DNA from: Ifrita kowaldi | Lineage: Eukaryota > Chordata > Aves > Passeriformes > Cinclosomatidae | Reading direction: 5' to 3' | Assembly: GCA_013398055.1 (NCBI GenBank) | Contig: VZRS01014851.1 | Span: 67,998 to 131,997, forward strand | Length of the DNA stretch: 64,000 nt | In this document: piece after piece, positions 44,421-54,500 of the stretch | Layout: the number at the start of each line of letters is the position of its first letter | Position numbering within the stretch: position 1 is the stretch's first letter | The notes under the pieces: generated by a model | What the model saw: the letters and a program-made list of their open reading frames with translations, nothing else | Database searches by the model: none | What the model was told of the DNA's origin: nothing | Translations under genes and position numbers: made by a program

Positions 44421-45272
44421 GTTGTGCCCAAGTCTCCTGGGGGTCTGTGTCAAAGCAGGGCTGTTCTCATCCTGCAGCACTGGCTGGGGGGTTTGGTTAA
44501 AGCTGCTCTTTCTGCAGTCAGTCATAATGACCCAAATATTGAATATTATTATTTTGAGACTAATTTTTGCATAAAATCACATCCAAATGTTCTGTTAAAG
44601 ACAGCACAAGGGTCTGCAGCCATTGTGGGTGTGTTCTACACGTGATGGAGGGTTGGAAAAGCTCATTTTTACTCCCACTAATGTACATCTGCAAGGATTG
44701 TGTCCCTGGGGGCTGTCCTGTACTGGGGATAACCACTGAAATCCCTTTCTGCAGCACGGCAGTGAGTGGTTGTTGTGACACCAGTACCCATTAGGGCAGC
44801 CATTGCTTAGAACATTCACCCAGCAAAGACCTGGAGCTTGCCAGGAACTAGGACATTTCAGTATGTAAAATTAGAGCAAGAAATCCAGACATTGAAATAC
44901 AGGTTAAAGTTCAGATTTTCGTGTCAAGTAAAATCTGACTGATGTGAAATGCTAAATACACCAGGGATTGGTAAATTTATACCGTATGTTCCATTTCTAA
45001 TAACAAGGCAAGTCAGGTTTTCAGGCTGACATGAAATACACTGAGCTGGTTTAATGGTTTGAAACACCATGAGGTTTTATTCCTCACAGCCACAGCCCTG
45101 GCTGGGACTGACACCTCAGCAGAGGTTACAGGCCCCGGGCAGAATGAACACCTTGAGTTAAAAAGGCCTGATCTGCACTGCAGTTCAATGAGCTCCACAG
45201 CCCCTTGCCTTCCCTACCGAACAGTGACAGGTTTTTGAGGAAAAAAGGCTGCTGCTTTTTCTAGTTGAGAGG
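44396..45272. other. Intergenic space between convergent 3' ends
   Basis: About 0.9 kb between the ANKS1A poly(A) region (+) and the TCP11-like poly(A) signal (-). No gene is seen. Confidence 0.6.
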
Positions 45273-45278
45273 TTTATT
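45273..45278 (-). terminator. Minus-strand polyadenylation signal of the TCP11-like locus
   Basis: TTTATT on the plus strand reads AATAAA on the minus strand, about 135 bp after the stop at 45,414. It suits the end of the TCP11-like transcript, convergent with ANKS1A. Confidence 0.5.
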
Positions 45279-45413
45279 CAGATCCTGATGTGCCAAGGGT
45301 CACCTCCTGCTGGCCTGGGTGGAGTTGTCAGATGGATTTCTACAAGCTGAGGCAGGATCTGAGAAACTGGAGGAGAATGGATTCCACCCCTGCCTGGTAC
45401 GTGGAGAATGTGA

Positions 45414-45616
45414 TCAGAAATAATCCAGCTTGCATCTGGGAGAAGTACCTTCCTGAGAATTCCCAAACTCTTGCTTGTTGTAGATCATGCTTCCAAACCT
45501 GCACTCAACTTCCAGCAGCTCTTCCTGAATGCAACCAAGGCCCTTTGGGAAATCTTTTTGAGAATGTTGTCCATCGAGGAAAATTAAAAGGCTGAGGAGG
45601 GAATGAATCCACTGCC
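45414..45616 (-). pseudogene. TCP11: TCP11-like terminal exon
   Basis: Acceptor CATCCCTACAG (minus) ends at 45,617. The open frame runs to a TGA at 45,414 and encodes QWIHSLLSLLIFLDGQ through NKQEFGNSQEG, matching the C-terminal end of TCP11. At about 45,450 a one-base shift would switch to a frame reading YFSQMQAGLF, comparable to human YYTEILKTLI. The frame in force instead gives an unrelated short tail. Confidence 0.65.
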
Positions 45617-45847
45617 CTGTAGGGATGAAAAGTATGAAAACAAAAAATAATTGGTCTATCAACAGAAATCTCCTGTGAGAGAAGCTTCCTCAGGCAGCCA
45701 GGAGCGGACTGGGGACAGCCCTGTTACAGGAGGATGCTGTAGGAACCAGGAACGCTCTGGATGGATGCAGATAAACCAGCATCCAGCACAGGAACCCAGG
45801 TGACACTGTATGGCACCTGAGAGCACTGCAGTATCAGGTGTACTCAC

Positions 45848-46020
45848 CTTGCTGTCCCTTTGTCAAACATCCAATTTCTTTCACGTAGGAAAAAGCCACA
45901 TCAGTGACTTGTGGTATGGAGGGGACGGAGTCAGGCCAGATCTTTCTACAGAAGGTGCAGAGCCAGCTTTTTGTTTGGGTGTCTTTATGAAAAAGCTGTG
46001 AAAGTATTTGAGCCCTTCTC
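45848..46020 (-). pseudogene. Candidate TCP11-like penultimate exon
   Basis: A 173-nt minus-strand segment between an acceptor (CCTGAGGTAG) and a strong donor (CAGCAAG|GTGAGT). It is open in the one frame that joins the terminal exon correctly (its last G plus GG gives Gly, then QWIH). The translation (RRAQILSQLFHKDTQ..., ending VKEIGCLTKGQQ) shows little convincing similarity to TCP11, so support comes from splice sites and phase only. Confidence 0.4.
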
Positions 46021-46775
46021 CTACCTCAGGGAATTCCCTTTGCCCAGGCTCCCAGCAAAGCAGATCCACGGATCCTTGGTTAACAGGAGGTGAGACCTGG
46101 CTCTGCTGTGCTGCTCTGACTGCGGGGTGGGGGCTGCTGCCAAGGGGCTGTGATGCTGCTGCTCAGCCTTTTTGGGGTGATCCAGGCTCCCTGCAATGGG
46201 GTCACACACAAGATGTTTGCAGGACCAGCCTGGTCATGCTCAGCCAGCAAGAAGCAGGTTTGGGGCACTGCAGGCTGAGGGTGTGTGTGGGAGGAACAGC
46301 AGGGAAGGGCAGAGAACTGCTTACACTGACACAGCACTCGTGTCCCAGCACAAGGTTAGGCTCCAGGGGTTGGTATCCACAGAATGTTATACTGGATAGA
46401 GGATTTCAGCCTCCAAGAAGTACCTCTAATGGAGTCTGAGGAAGGAGACAGGCAGCTACAGAGAAATGTCTGCAGGCTAGGAAAACAGACGTCTGCATCA
46501 AACGCAGCTTTTCATTTTTAAAGAGGCCTCCTAACTGCATTCCCTCATTCCTCGCAGGATCTCAGAATCCTTCAAATTTGTGAGAACTCCCAGTTCCTCC
46601 TGGGAAGGCTTTCAGCTCTGTTTTCTGCGTGCAGGAGCAGAGGCTCACTGTGTGAGGTGTGCCAGTGACAGGCCTTGAGGGAGGGATCCATGAGGCCTCT
46701 GGCTCTTAGAGGCATTTCTCTCATCTGTTACTGAACAGCTGATGAAAGCATCAGTTTTGGACTACCCAGGGTCCA

Positions 46776-46982
46776 TTTAGTGCTTTAGTAGCTCCTGTAG
46801 AAGTAGCAGTTCTCTCCCTTTCTCCCTGACTTGCCAAGCAGCTTATCCAAGAGCTCCTGGAATTTCTTCCATTCGTACTGGACACTCGGATCTTGAAGTG
46901 ATTGCAGAGGCTCTGGATGGTGACATTCAGCAAGTCCAAAACCCCGAAAATCTCCTTGGGATGAGACAGTGAATTGAAAGTC
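46776..46982 (-). pseudogene. TCP11: TCP11-like internal exon with a frameshift
   Basis: It follows a minus-strand acceptor TGCTGTGTAG. One frame gives SHPKEIFGVLDLLNVTIQSL, then CNH; a second frame, shifted by one base near 46,893-46,900, gives QDPSVQYEWKKFQELLDK. Together they align along TCP11 (TIQSLQPHLQ..., SIQYERAKFQELLNK). The change of frame within one conserved block is direct evidence of an indel. The 3' boundary is uncertain. Confidence 0.65.
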
Positions 46983-47055
46983 CTACACAGCAATAAATGC
47001 TGTAAAGTGGGGCCATTTTGGAATGCTGAGAAAGTTCATCAAATGCAGCACTTAC

Positions 47056-47140
47056 CCTGTCAGCTGAGGGGTAAAAAGAGCACAGCATTTTTCAGAGAAA
47101 CCCTCCACGCCCTCATGAAGACCAACAGAATGTTTTTCTA
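47056..47140 (-). pseudogene. TCP11: TCP11-like upstream exon fragment
   Basis: It ends at a good minus-strand donor (CTGACAGG|GTAAGTG) and reads EKCCALFTPQLTG in the frame that continues into EIFGVLDLLN. Human has MMALLCAPVRD at the comparable place. It is separated from the next exon by only 73 bp. The 5' limit is unclear because a stop occurs just upstream (near 47,145). Confidence 0.4.
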
Positions 47141-47799
47141 GCTAGTGCTTGTTTCTGCAGTGAGAGCGTCAGTCACTTAAACAGCTCTTCAGCTGAGATG
47201 CCAACACCTCAGAGGAGAGCTCCTCTGCAGAGTCTGCTTTGTTCGTGTCACAATCACAGCTTACACAGCTGGAGCCTCTAAATCTTTCCATATTAGTGAC
47301 TCATACCTGACACTCATCAGATTTAAGAACGTCTTAGTAAATCATGGAGCAATGAATAAATAAAACAGGCTCCAACTTTTTTTTTGCTTATTCCAGGAGC
47401 TATCTTATTTTCTTGTTACTTCTACAGTCAGACCCAAACCCACCTCCATCCCCATTCTCACACATTTTTTGCTACGGGACAGAGAAAAGCCAAGCTTGAA
47501 TATATAGATATATGTTTATATTTATATGCACGCAGAACTGTTGGGAGAAGCCGACCCCTGGCAGTCCAAAGTCGCTCTGAGGACAATTTCATGCACAATG
47601 GTCAGTGTGGAAATGTCACCAGCGACCGCCCATAGCTGGCTCCAGGAGAGAACTGGTGCCGGGCTGGCTGCAGAAAAGCAGGATAAAAGTAAGGGAAGGA
47701 ACACGAACCACAGCCTCGAGAGGAAAACGGGGTTAAAAGCATTTAACTGAGCAGCTTTGGAGTGAAAACCTGCAGGTTTGTGCACAGACAAATCACCTC
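47141..47799. other. Sequence between the TCP11-like exons and the CpG island
   Basis: No further exon was recognised on either strand. AT-rich sequence with a TATATA run lies at about 47,500-47,530. Confidence 0.5.
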
Positions 47800-48420
47800 G
47801 CCGGCTGGGGGTGTGAGGGGAGCCGCCTCCCCCTCGGCCCCGCGATCCCCGGCGCGGGGCTGACCCCTAGTGCCGGCCGGGAGCGGCGGCCCCGCCGCCT
47901 CATTGAATTAACACCGGGCACTGAGCGATTGAATTAACACCGGGCACTGAGCGAATTAACACCGGGCACTGCCCTCGGCCTCTGCCCCGGGGGTCCCAAA
48001 GCCGCCTTCGGGCCCGGCGCGCCGGGACTCCCTGAAACCGCGGGGCCTCCCCTGCCCCGCGAATGGGCCGCGCCAGGCGCCGTGCCGAGGCGGCGCGGCG
48101 GGGCGCTCCCATTACAGGCGGAGGGGGACAGCGAGGGGGGCGACGGCCCCGGTGTGAGGCGGGTCCCGGCGCGGCTCTCAGGGACGGGGCGGCCGCGGCG
48201 CCGAGACCCGGGGACAGCCCGGGGTCTGCCACCGCATGCTGGCCCTGCCATCGCATCCCGGCCATCCCGGCCCTGCCATCGTATCCCGGCCCTGCCATCC
48301 CGGGAGCTGCCGCGGGGCCCGGCTGCGGGGAGCGGCGTCCCGGAGCTGTCGGGGAGCTGCAGGGAGCGCTGCTGGCCGTGCATCCTTCCTTCTCCCTCAT
48401 TCCTCTGGGTTTGTCCATTT
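47800..48420. promoter_or_regulatory. CpG island, likely promoter
   Basis: The densest CpG stretch in the window (for example GGCGCGGCTCTCAGGGACGG and GCCGAGGCGGCGCGGCGGGG). Its place, just 5' of the minus-strand TCP11-like exons, would suit their promoter. On the plus strand it is followed by an acceptor-like TTTTCTTTTCAG at 48,418-48,429 and an AATAAA at 48,556, so it may instead, or also, start a short plus-strand transcript. GC-rich open frames across it on both strands are probably meaningless. Confidence 0.55.
47902..47971 (+). repeat. 26-bp tandem repeat at the edge of the CpG island
   Basis: ATTGAATTAACACCGGGCAC followed by TGAGCG at 47,902 is repeated exactly at 47,928. A third partial copy, AATTAACACCGGGCACTG, starts at 47,954. 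About 2.7 copies with no mismatch between the first two. Confidence 0.95.
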
Positions 48421-48555
48421 TCTTTTCAGGCGGGCCCAGAAGGAAGGGCCTGTCTCCGGCTACCTGCTGTAACCTCCGCTGCACTTCCCTGGGATTTGGG
48501 TTAAACCTTCCGAGGGGCAAACCCACGAAATCTGGGATGAGGCTCCTTGTGTGCC

Positions 48556-48561
48556 AATAAA
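48556..48561 (+). terminator. Candidate plus-strand polyadenylation signal after the CpG island
   Basis: AATAAA in GTGCCAATAAACAATTTG, 127 bp after the acceptor-like site at 48,429. There is no strong GU-rich element downstream, so this is tentative. Confidence 0.25.
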
Positions 48562-51500
48562 CAATTTGCCTTTTTACTCCCTCCCAGCATTTTTCCCCCT
48601 TCTTACTTTATTTCCTCAGCATCCATGACAACTGCCGGCCGGCACCCGCGGCACTGAGGGATTATGGAGCCCACAGGGCAAGGGCAGGGCATGGGGCGGC
48701 TGCTCAGAACCGCGGTTTGTGAGTGGGAAAGCAACCGGTCATGAGAAACAAAACCAGTCAAACTCATCATGAGACCCGTCTGGCCCAAATCCTGCCCAGG
48801 AATTTCCCTCAGTGCTCCTTGTGCAGCTCTGTACAGTGCCAGACCCAGCTCCTGCCCTTTTCTGATCCTTAGCTTTGTGTGAGGAAGCTGAGGATGGGGA
48901 AATAGCATTTATTGAGAATGGAACAGCACAGCTCCTGAGGGGACTGCAGTTTGCTCTTGTCTCTGTTTCAGAGCAGGGCCCATCGCTTCCAGCCTATAAA
49001 TCCTGATCCCAGAGGAGGCAATTGTAAGTATTTAAATATATATGCATTTGCCCTGCATTAATTTCCTTTCCCAAGTGACTGATGACATGAAGAATTGTAA
49101 TAGCAGAATGTATTTTTAATGCATTTCCTGCAGATTTCTGCAAGGCAATCTAATTCCTGAGTGGGTTTAACTTGCCACAAAGGCAGAAGACCTCAGGAGC
49201 ACTGGTAATAGGGCAGGGCGGGTTCTTTTAACCTACTGTTTTAATGAGCTCCATCCATCTCTCTGATTAGATTAATCTCATTTTTTTTAGCCAAGGCATC
49301 TAGCTGAAATCCCAACAGAGGAAATTGGGATTTTGAGTCTTTCAGGGTAAGCTCTTGGAGTGTCAGGCAGCAAACTCCATAGGGAGATTTCCGGTTTGCC
49401 CTTTTATCACCTCAGAAATTTGTAACCCTGGTGATCACATTGGAAAAGGACCATTTGGGCTGCGAATCTGCCTCATCGATGAGGGGCTGTGGAGGGCCCA
49501 CGCAGGTCTCCTCTGCCCTACTTGAAGCAAGTTCCCGAAGAAATCAAACCCAGCCTGGTGCGGAGGGCTCAGCTTTCCAAGAAGGCTCCCATTTTCCTGG
49601 CAGGAGCAGAGAGAGCTCCATAGCTGGACCTTCCTCACCTGCGGAATGGCCACGCTTTTGCAGCCCCACCGTCATGACCGTGCTGGGCGCAGCGAGGGGG
49701 AGAGCCTGCCAGTGCAAACAGAAATACCTTCCCCATGGAAGGGGAAATGGATTTTTTGTTTAAAAGATGGCAATGTTTTTCCAAGCCTGATGAATATGAA
49801 AGTCCCCATTTAAAGGAGGAGAAGCAGCAGAGAAACTGGTCACTGTTTGCACGCCCACGCGCCGACAGAGGAGGCGAAAGCAAACTTCCTGGTGTATCCC
49901 GATCCAAATCACCTGGGAGTGAGGCACAGTGCCCCGAGCTGTGAGCTGCTGTGCTGAGCAGCCGCAGAAGGCTCTCTGTGAAAAAGCAAACCCCGTCCCA
50001 ACAGGAGAGGCAGAGCCCCGGTGGTGTCACAGCCCTCACTTCCAAAACGGGAGGGAATTTGGAGCCTAGCAGCTACATCTGTGGCTGTTGGAAATTGGCC
50101 TTAGAGGACGAAAGCAATGGGGGTGGAGGGCAGAAGGCGTTAGCAGGTGTTTTGGGAGGGTGTGGAGGGGAGAGCAGGGGAAGACTGGAGTTTTCCTCTG
50201 CCCAGTCCGCCAGGAAAGCTATTTTTGCAGGAGCTCCTGGGCGCTAGACAAGGTTTGGATTGTTCCCGTGCTGGATGCTGGTGCAAATACGTGGGCAGAC
50301 AGCGGGATCCTGAGGAGCTCCCAGCGTCCTGGCAGGCGTGTGAAGGGGTGTTTTCCACCGTGTCCAGGTGAGAGGATGTCTTGGCGTCGGGTTTGCCGTA
50401 GTCCCTGATTTTGGCTGGGAGTCCTCTGGAGAAGCAAGTGCGTGCTGCAGCGCTAGCTCTGGTGTGGGCATGCAAGGTGTGTATGTGCCTATAACACACC
50501 ATGTGCTTCACCAGCAGCTGTGGTAACTGTCAATTCCCTCCTCCTCAGGTGGTGCATGACCTGAGGTCACGGTGTCACGGTGACCTTTCCCGTGAGACAT
50601 CCCCTGTGCATGAGCTGCCTGTTGCCACCTTAGTCACGGTGGACGTGTCCGAGCTGCGGGGAGCAGCCACTTGGAGCAAACCACCCCCTCTCCTGTCCAG
50701 CCTCCTGTGGGCAGCACCTGGTCTCGGGGTGTTCCAGACCAATCCATCATCTGCGTGTTTAGGGGATGGGTTGGTGCTGGGTAAACTGGGGTTTGGGGGG
50801 GGTTTGGTTCATGGTCGCATGGGCAGCCTGGCCACAGCCCAGGCATTGTGACTGGGAGTTGTGCATGGAGCTGGGGAGATGCTTCTCGTGCCATCTCACC
50901 CCGCTGGACACCTCCACACCCAAAATTGGTTTGGGGCTCCCCGTGCAAAGCACTGGGTTGCTGCTGGTGCCGCTGGCTCTGGGTAATCTTTGTATTTGCT
51001 GACTTGACTTAATTGTGGCTTGGTGGAGAGCTCAGCTCTGGGGAAGCTGAAGGTACAGGGAGGCCCAAACCACACACAGCGCTCGGGGAGGGATTGTGAT
51101 CCAAAAAAAAAAAAGTTCAAAGGTGTTTTTAGCTTAATGCGGTTTATCTAGATTGCTTTATGTTCGTTAATCTGGATTAACACAAATTCTCTTGGAATGG
51201 CTGGCTGGGGAAGGGTTTGCTCAGCTATTCTGACAAGGACAGACTTTTCCAAAAGTGAAAAGTCTGAGCTGGGAAAAAAAAAGTGCCAGGTCCTGTCTGG
51301 CATGAGTACATGGAAGCCCTGTGAGCAGAACAAGGCTGTTTCATCCCTGCTGCTCACATCCAAGGGTCCCTGGCACCCGCAGACACTAATGACTGATCAA
51401 CTTCCCCCACTACCATGGAGGATTAATCCCCCCTGTTCTTCCTGGGGCAATGTGAACCCCTTTTCCGGCTGGTGTGCCAGAATGGATGGCACAATTAGTG

Positions 51501-54500
51501 AACTGCAAGGTAAATTGGAGGTCAAGCCCAGATTTGAAGGTGGTGGTGGGTGTGAGCGTGACCCAGGGAGCCATGTGATGTGGACGACGTCCTGGAGAGG
51601 CAGGTGATCTCCCTGTCCTCTCCTTTCCCCGGGGCCGGGATTAGCAGAGATTTCACAGCTGAGTGACCAGCCTCATGGTGGGGTTTGGTTCACAATGGCT
51701 CAGCCCCCAGCCCCTTATCAAGGAAACGTCTGGGTCTTTTATGGCCAAGCTGTGCATCAGCAGGACAGTTTGTGCCTGCAGGGGACCTGTCCCTGGGAGG
51801 CACCACCCCTTTGCATCCATAGGGGCTTCCCACCTTGAGAACAGGCAGACAAACACCCAGTGTGAAACCTGGGACTCGTGGAGATGGATGGCAAAGCCCA
51901 GTGCTTTGGAGAAGGTTATCTCATGCTTGAACATTCACCTGTGATCTGGGTGCACTTTCTTGCTCTTCAGAAGTCTTCTCGTGCAGCCTTGGGCAGGTCC
52001 TTGCACCAGATGCCATCCCTTTCTACCAGCTGCCCGTGATCAGGATTGCTTGGGTGCCACAGGGCTGGAGACCTCTCAGGGACCAATGGATCAGCTCCAG
52101 GAAGGGCCCAGCTCCAGCTCTCAGCAGCCAGGAGCGGCAGCAGGCAAGCAAAGCATTCCTGCAGAGCTGGGATGGGAGTTGTAAGCAGGACCTGGGCCCT
52201 GCCCCAAACCCAGGGGACTCCCTCCTCCCCCTGCCCGAGCAAACACCAGATTAACAATTTATTTGACGTGTTGCGGCTGGTTAGTTCTTCGCCCGCTCCC
52301 CTGATCAGAGGGAATAAGTGTTGCAGTGTGCAATAATGTTCATTTCAGGTGAGGGTAAATATAGAAAGGAAAACCTGCTGAGAGCAAGCCATTTATTCCT
52401 GCATTTGGAAGCCTCTGCTCATAAACAGTCAGTCATGCCCATTTGGAAAATCCCAGTGTGGTTTTCTTGGCCATCCTAGAAGAACATTTACTTTCCTGTA
52501 GGTTAAGAAGTCCGTTTTAAATAAAAAAAATAATGTCATCTCACTTCCAGCTGCCCTCGGGCGTTTAGGGCTTGTTGACACACTAAGGCCGCTCTGTTCT
52601 CATGCAAAAGTGGTCTGATGCAGGATTAGGAAGGAGATCCTGCAGGGCTTCCCCAGCTGGTTGGGCTGTCAGACCCTTGTTCTTTGGGTTCTCCTTGTTC
52701 CCCTTGGGATTTTATCAGATGTTTTGGCTACACGTAGTGTTAAAACCCCTCAGATTTTAGGGATGTGGGTGGGTGTGGATTCAGGGAGGTGCTGGGAGTG
52801 CCCTGAGAGCCCCGTGGCTCAAGAGCCATGCGTGGGGAGACTGGGGCAGAGGGATGAGCTCATGCTGGACCAGAAAACCTCCGAGGGTTTTCGGGAGAGC
52901 ATGCCAAAGGCAACAAGACAGTGCAGGCTGAGGAGCATCCCTCAAACAAGCCAGCAGCTATGGTCAGCCCATGGTGACCTGCTGCAGCACAGGAAAGACA
53001 CCCCAAAGCAGTGCTGTAGCAGGAGGCTGAGGAGGGTGGGGAGCCCCTGGCACAGCCAAGCTCTGTCTCTCTTCTCTCTCCCAAAAGTGGCACCGAGGAG
53101 CCGTGCGGGAGAGCGAAGCGGCCGGTTTGAGTTGGACGGCTGCCCCCGTCGGCTCTGCGGCTGGCACCAGCCAGCTCCCTCCTCTGGAGCGTTCTGCAGT
53201 CAATAAGGGTCTCTCCATGTTTTCTGACAGGCTTTGGATTTGGCTCAGGTTTTGCCTTGGTTTCCGAAGGCAAGAGGCAGTTAAGTCTTTCAGAAGAATG
53301 AATTAATTAGCAAATGCCTTTGGTCAGGTCAGTGCCCTGAGCACTGTGCCCGGTGCCTCTGCGCCAGGTACACGCTGGGAGAGGCTTCTCTTACCCTCCC
53401 ATATTTCCAGAGCTGTACATGCATCATCCAGCAAAAAAGAAAGGGAAAAAGCCTCCCTCGGAACACAGTATTGACTCTAATGGTGGCGTTTGTGTAAGCA
53501 ACAAAATATTGACGCAGTTGGCTGGGGTCTGGCCAGGGCTTCTGGAAATAAACTGCTGCCTTGTTAAATTGTAGATGGAAATGCAAGTGGGAAAATGACT
53601 GACATCTTACACAAGGCGGGCAAATAAAACCGCTGCTTTACTACGGCGTGAAAAAACTCAGGAATTAATAGGTCTCCTTCTGCTCCAGGGTGTTGGATTT
53701 ATCCCCAAGTAAGATCCATAAACTATTTTAAGGAGAGAAGTGCTACTTTTAAACATGTGTGTCTGGGTCCTGGAGTTCCCGTGGTGTCACAGTTAACCCC
53801 TGCTTTGTCGCGGCTGTGGGCAGCAGGGCAGCCCCTCACAGCCCCCCACAGCCCCCCACAGCCCTGTTCCTGGTAGGCACCATTCTTGCCAATGCACAAA
53901 CACATCAACACCTGATAAATGATGAGGTTACTTTCAAAGGATGTTTTCCTACGATGTGTTCCCACAGCTTTTGTCAGAAATGTGTTTCAGGCCTCGACCT
54001 GGACTCAGAGCTTGATTTTACCGGTGTGGGACATAAAATGTATTTTAAAAAACCCACCTGCTCCAAAGCTGTGTCTGACTCAAAGCAGATGCACTGTGTT
54101 GCTGAGTCCATCTGGGGTGTGACCCAGCACACCCCAAAAGACTCCTTTTGACTTCAGTAGCTGCAGACCTTTTATCATCTTCCATGGGAAATGTGACTAA
54201 CAGAGCTGTAGAGAGTGATACATCACTTTCCTTTCTACCCAAAGCCCCTTCCTTCTCCACCCACATCCTGACAATCTCCCAGCTGACGTACATGTGCTTG
54301 TGGAAAAGTAGGATGAGATAAAAGCTGTCTCCCAGTGGCACAGGGTCCGACTCACCGGCAGCAGTGACACCAGTGTAATTATACACGCTCCAGTCCAATC
54401 TCCCAGTAATTATTCTGGAATAAAAGCCTGCCTATTTCTGTAAGACCTTATGTCACTTGGAAAGCTGTTATAAATTCAGCTGGAAAAAGGGACCCTTATT

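Larger units (their letters stand above)
45273..47140 (-). pseudogene. TCP11: TCP11-like locus, decayed or highly divergent (minus strand)
   Basis: At least two minus-strand segments match TCP11, the testis protein involved in sperm function whose gene lies on the opposite strand between ANKS1A and SCUBE3 in mammals. One segment gives EIFGVLDLLNVTIQSL and, in a shifted frame, QYEWKKFQELLDK; human TCP11 (recalled) has VNYTIQSL and then IQYERAKFQELLNK. The terminal segment gives QWIHSLLSLLIFL, DFPKGLGCIQEELLEVECRF and NKQEFG, against human QRIHLFLKCCLVL, DLPGGLTLIEAEL and NQQVFG. Splice sites and a poly(A) signal remain. Two apparent one-base frameshifts, and my failure to find the N-terminal exons, favour a pseudogene, but indel errors in a fast-evolving gene are an alternative. 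Confidence 0.65.

Noticed and set aside
46424..46534. Possible further TCP11-like exon on the minus strand (LGGLFKNEKLRLMQTS..., HFSVAACLL)
   Set aside because: Splice-like ends and a faint resemblance to the middle of TCP11, but the phase does not fit the neighbouring candidate exons and the similarity is too low to claim.
47900..48526. Overlapping 100-200 codon open frames on both strands in the CpG island
   Set aside because: Arg/Pro/Gly/Ala-rich frames on both strands are expected from CpG-dense DNA. None resembles a known protein.
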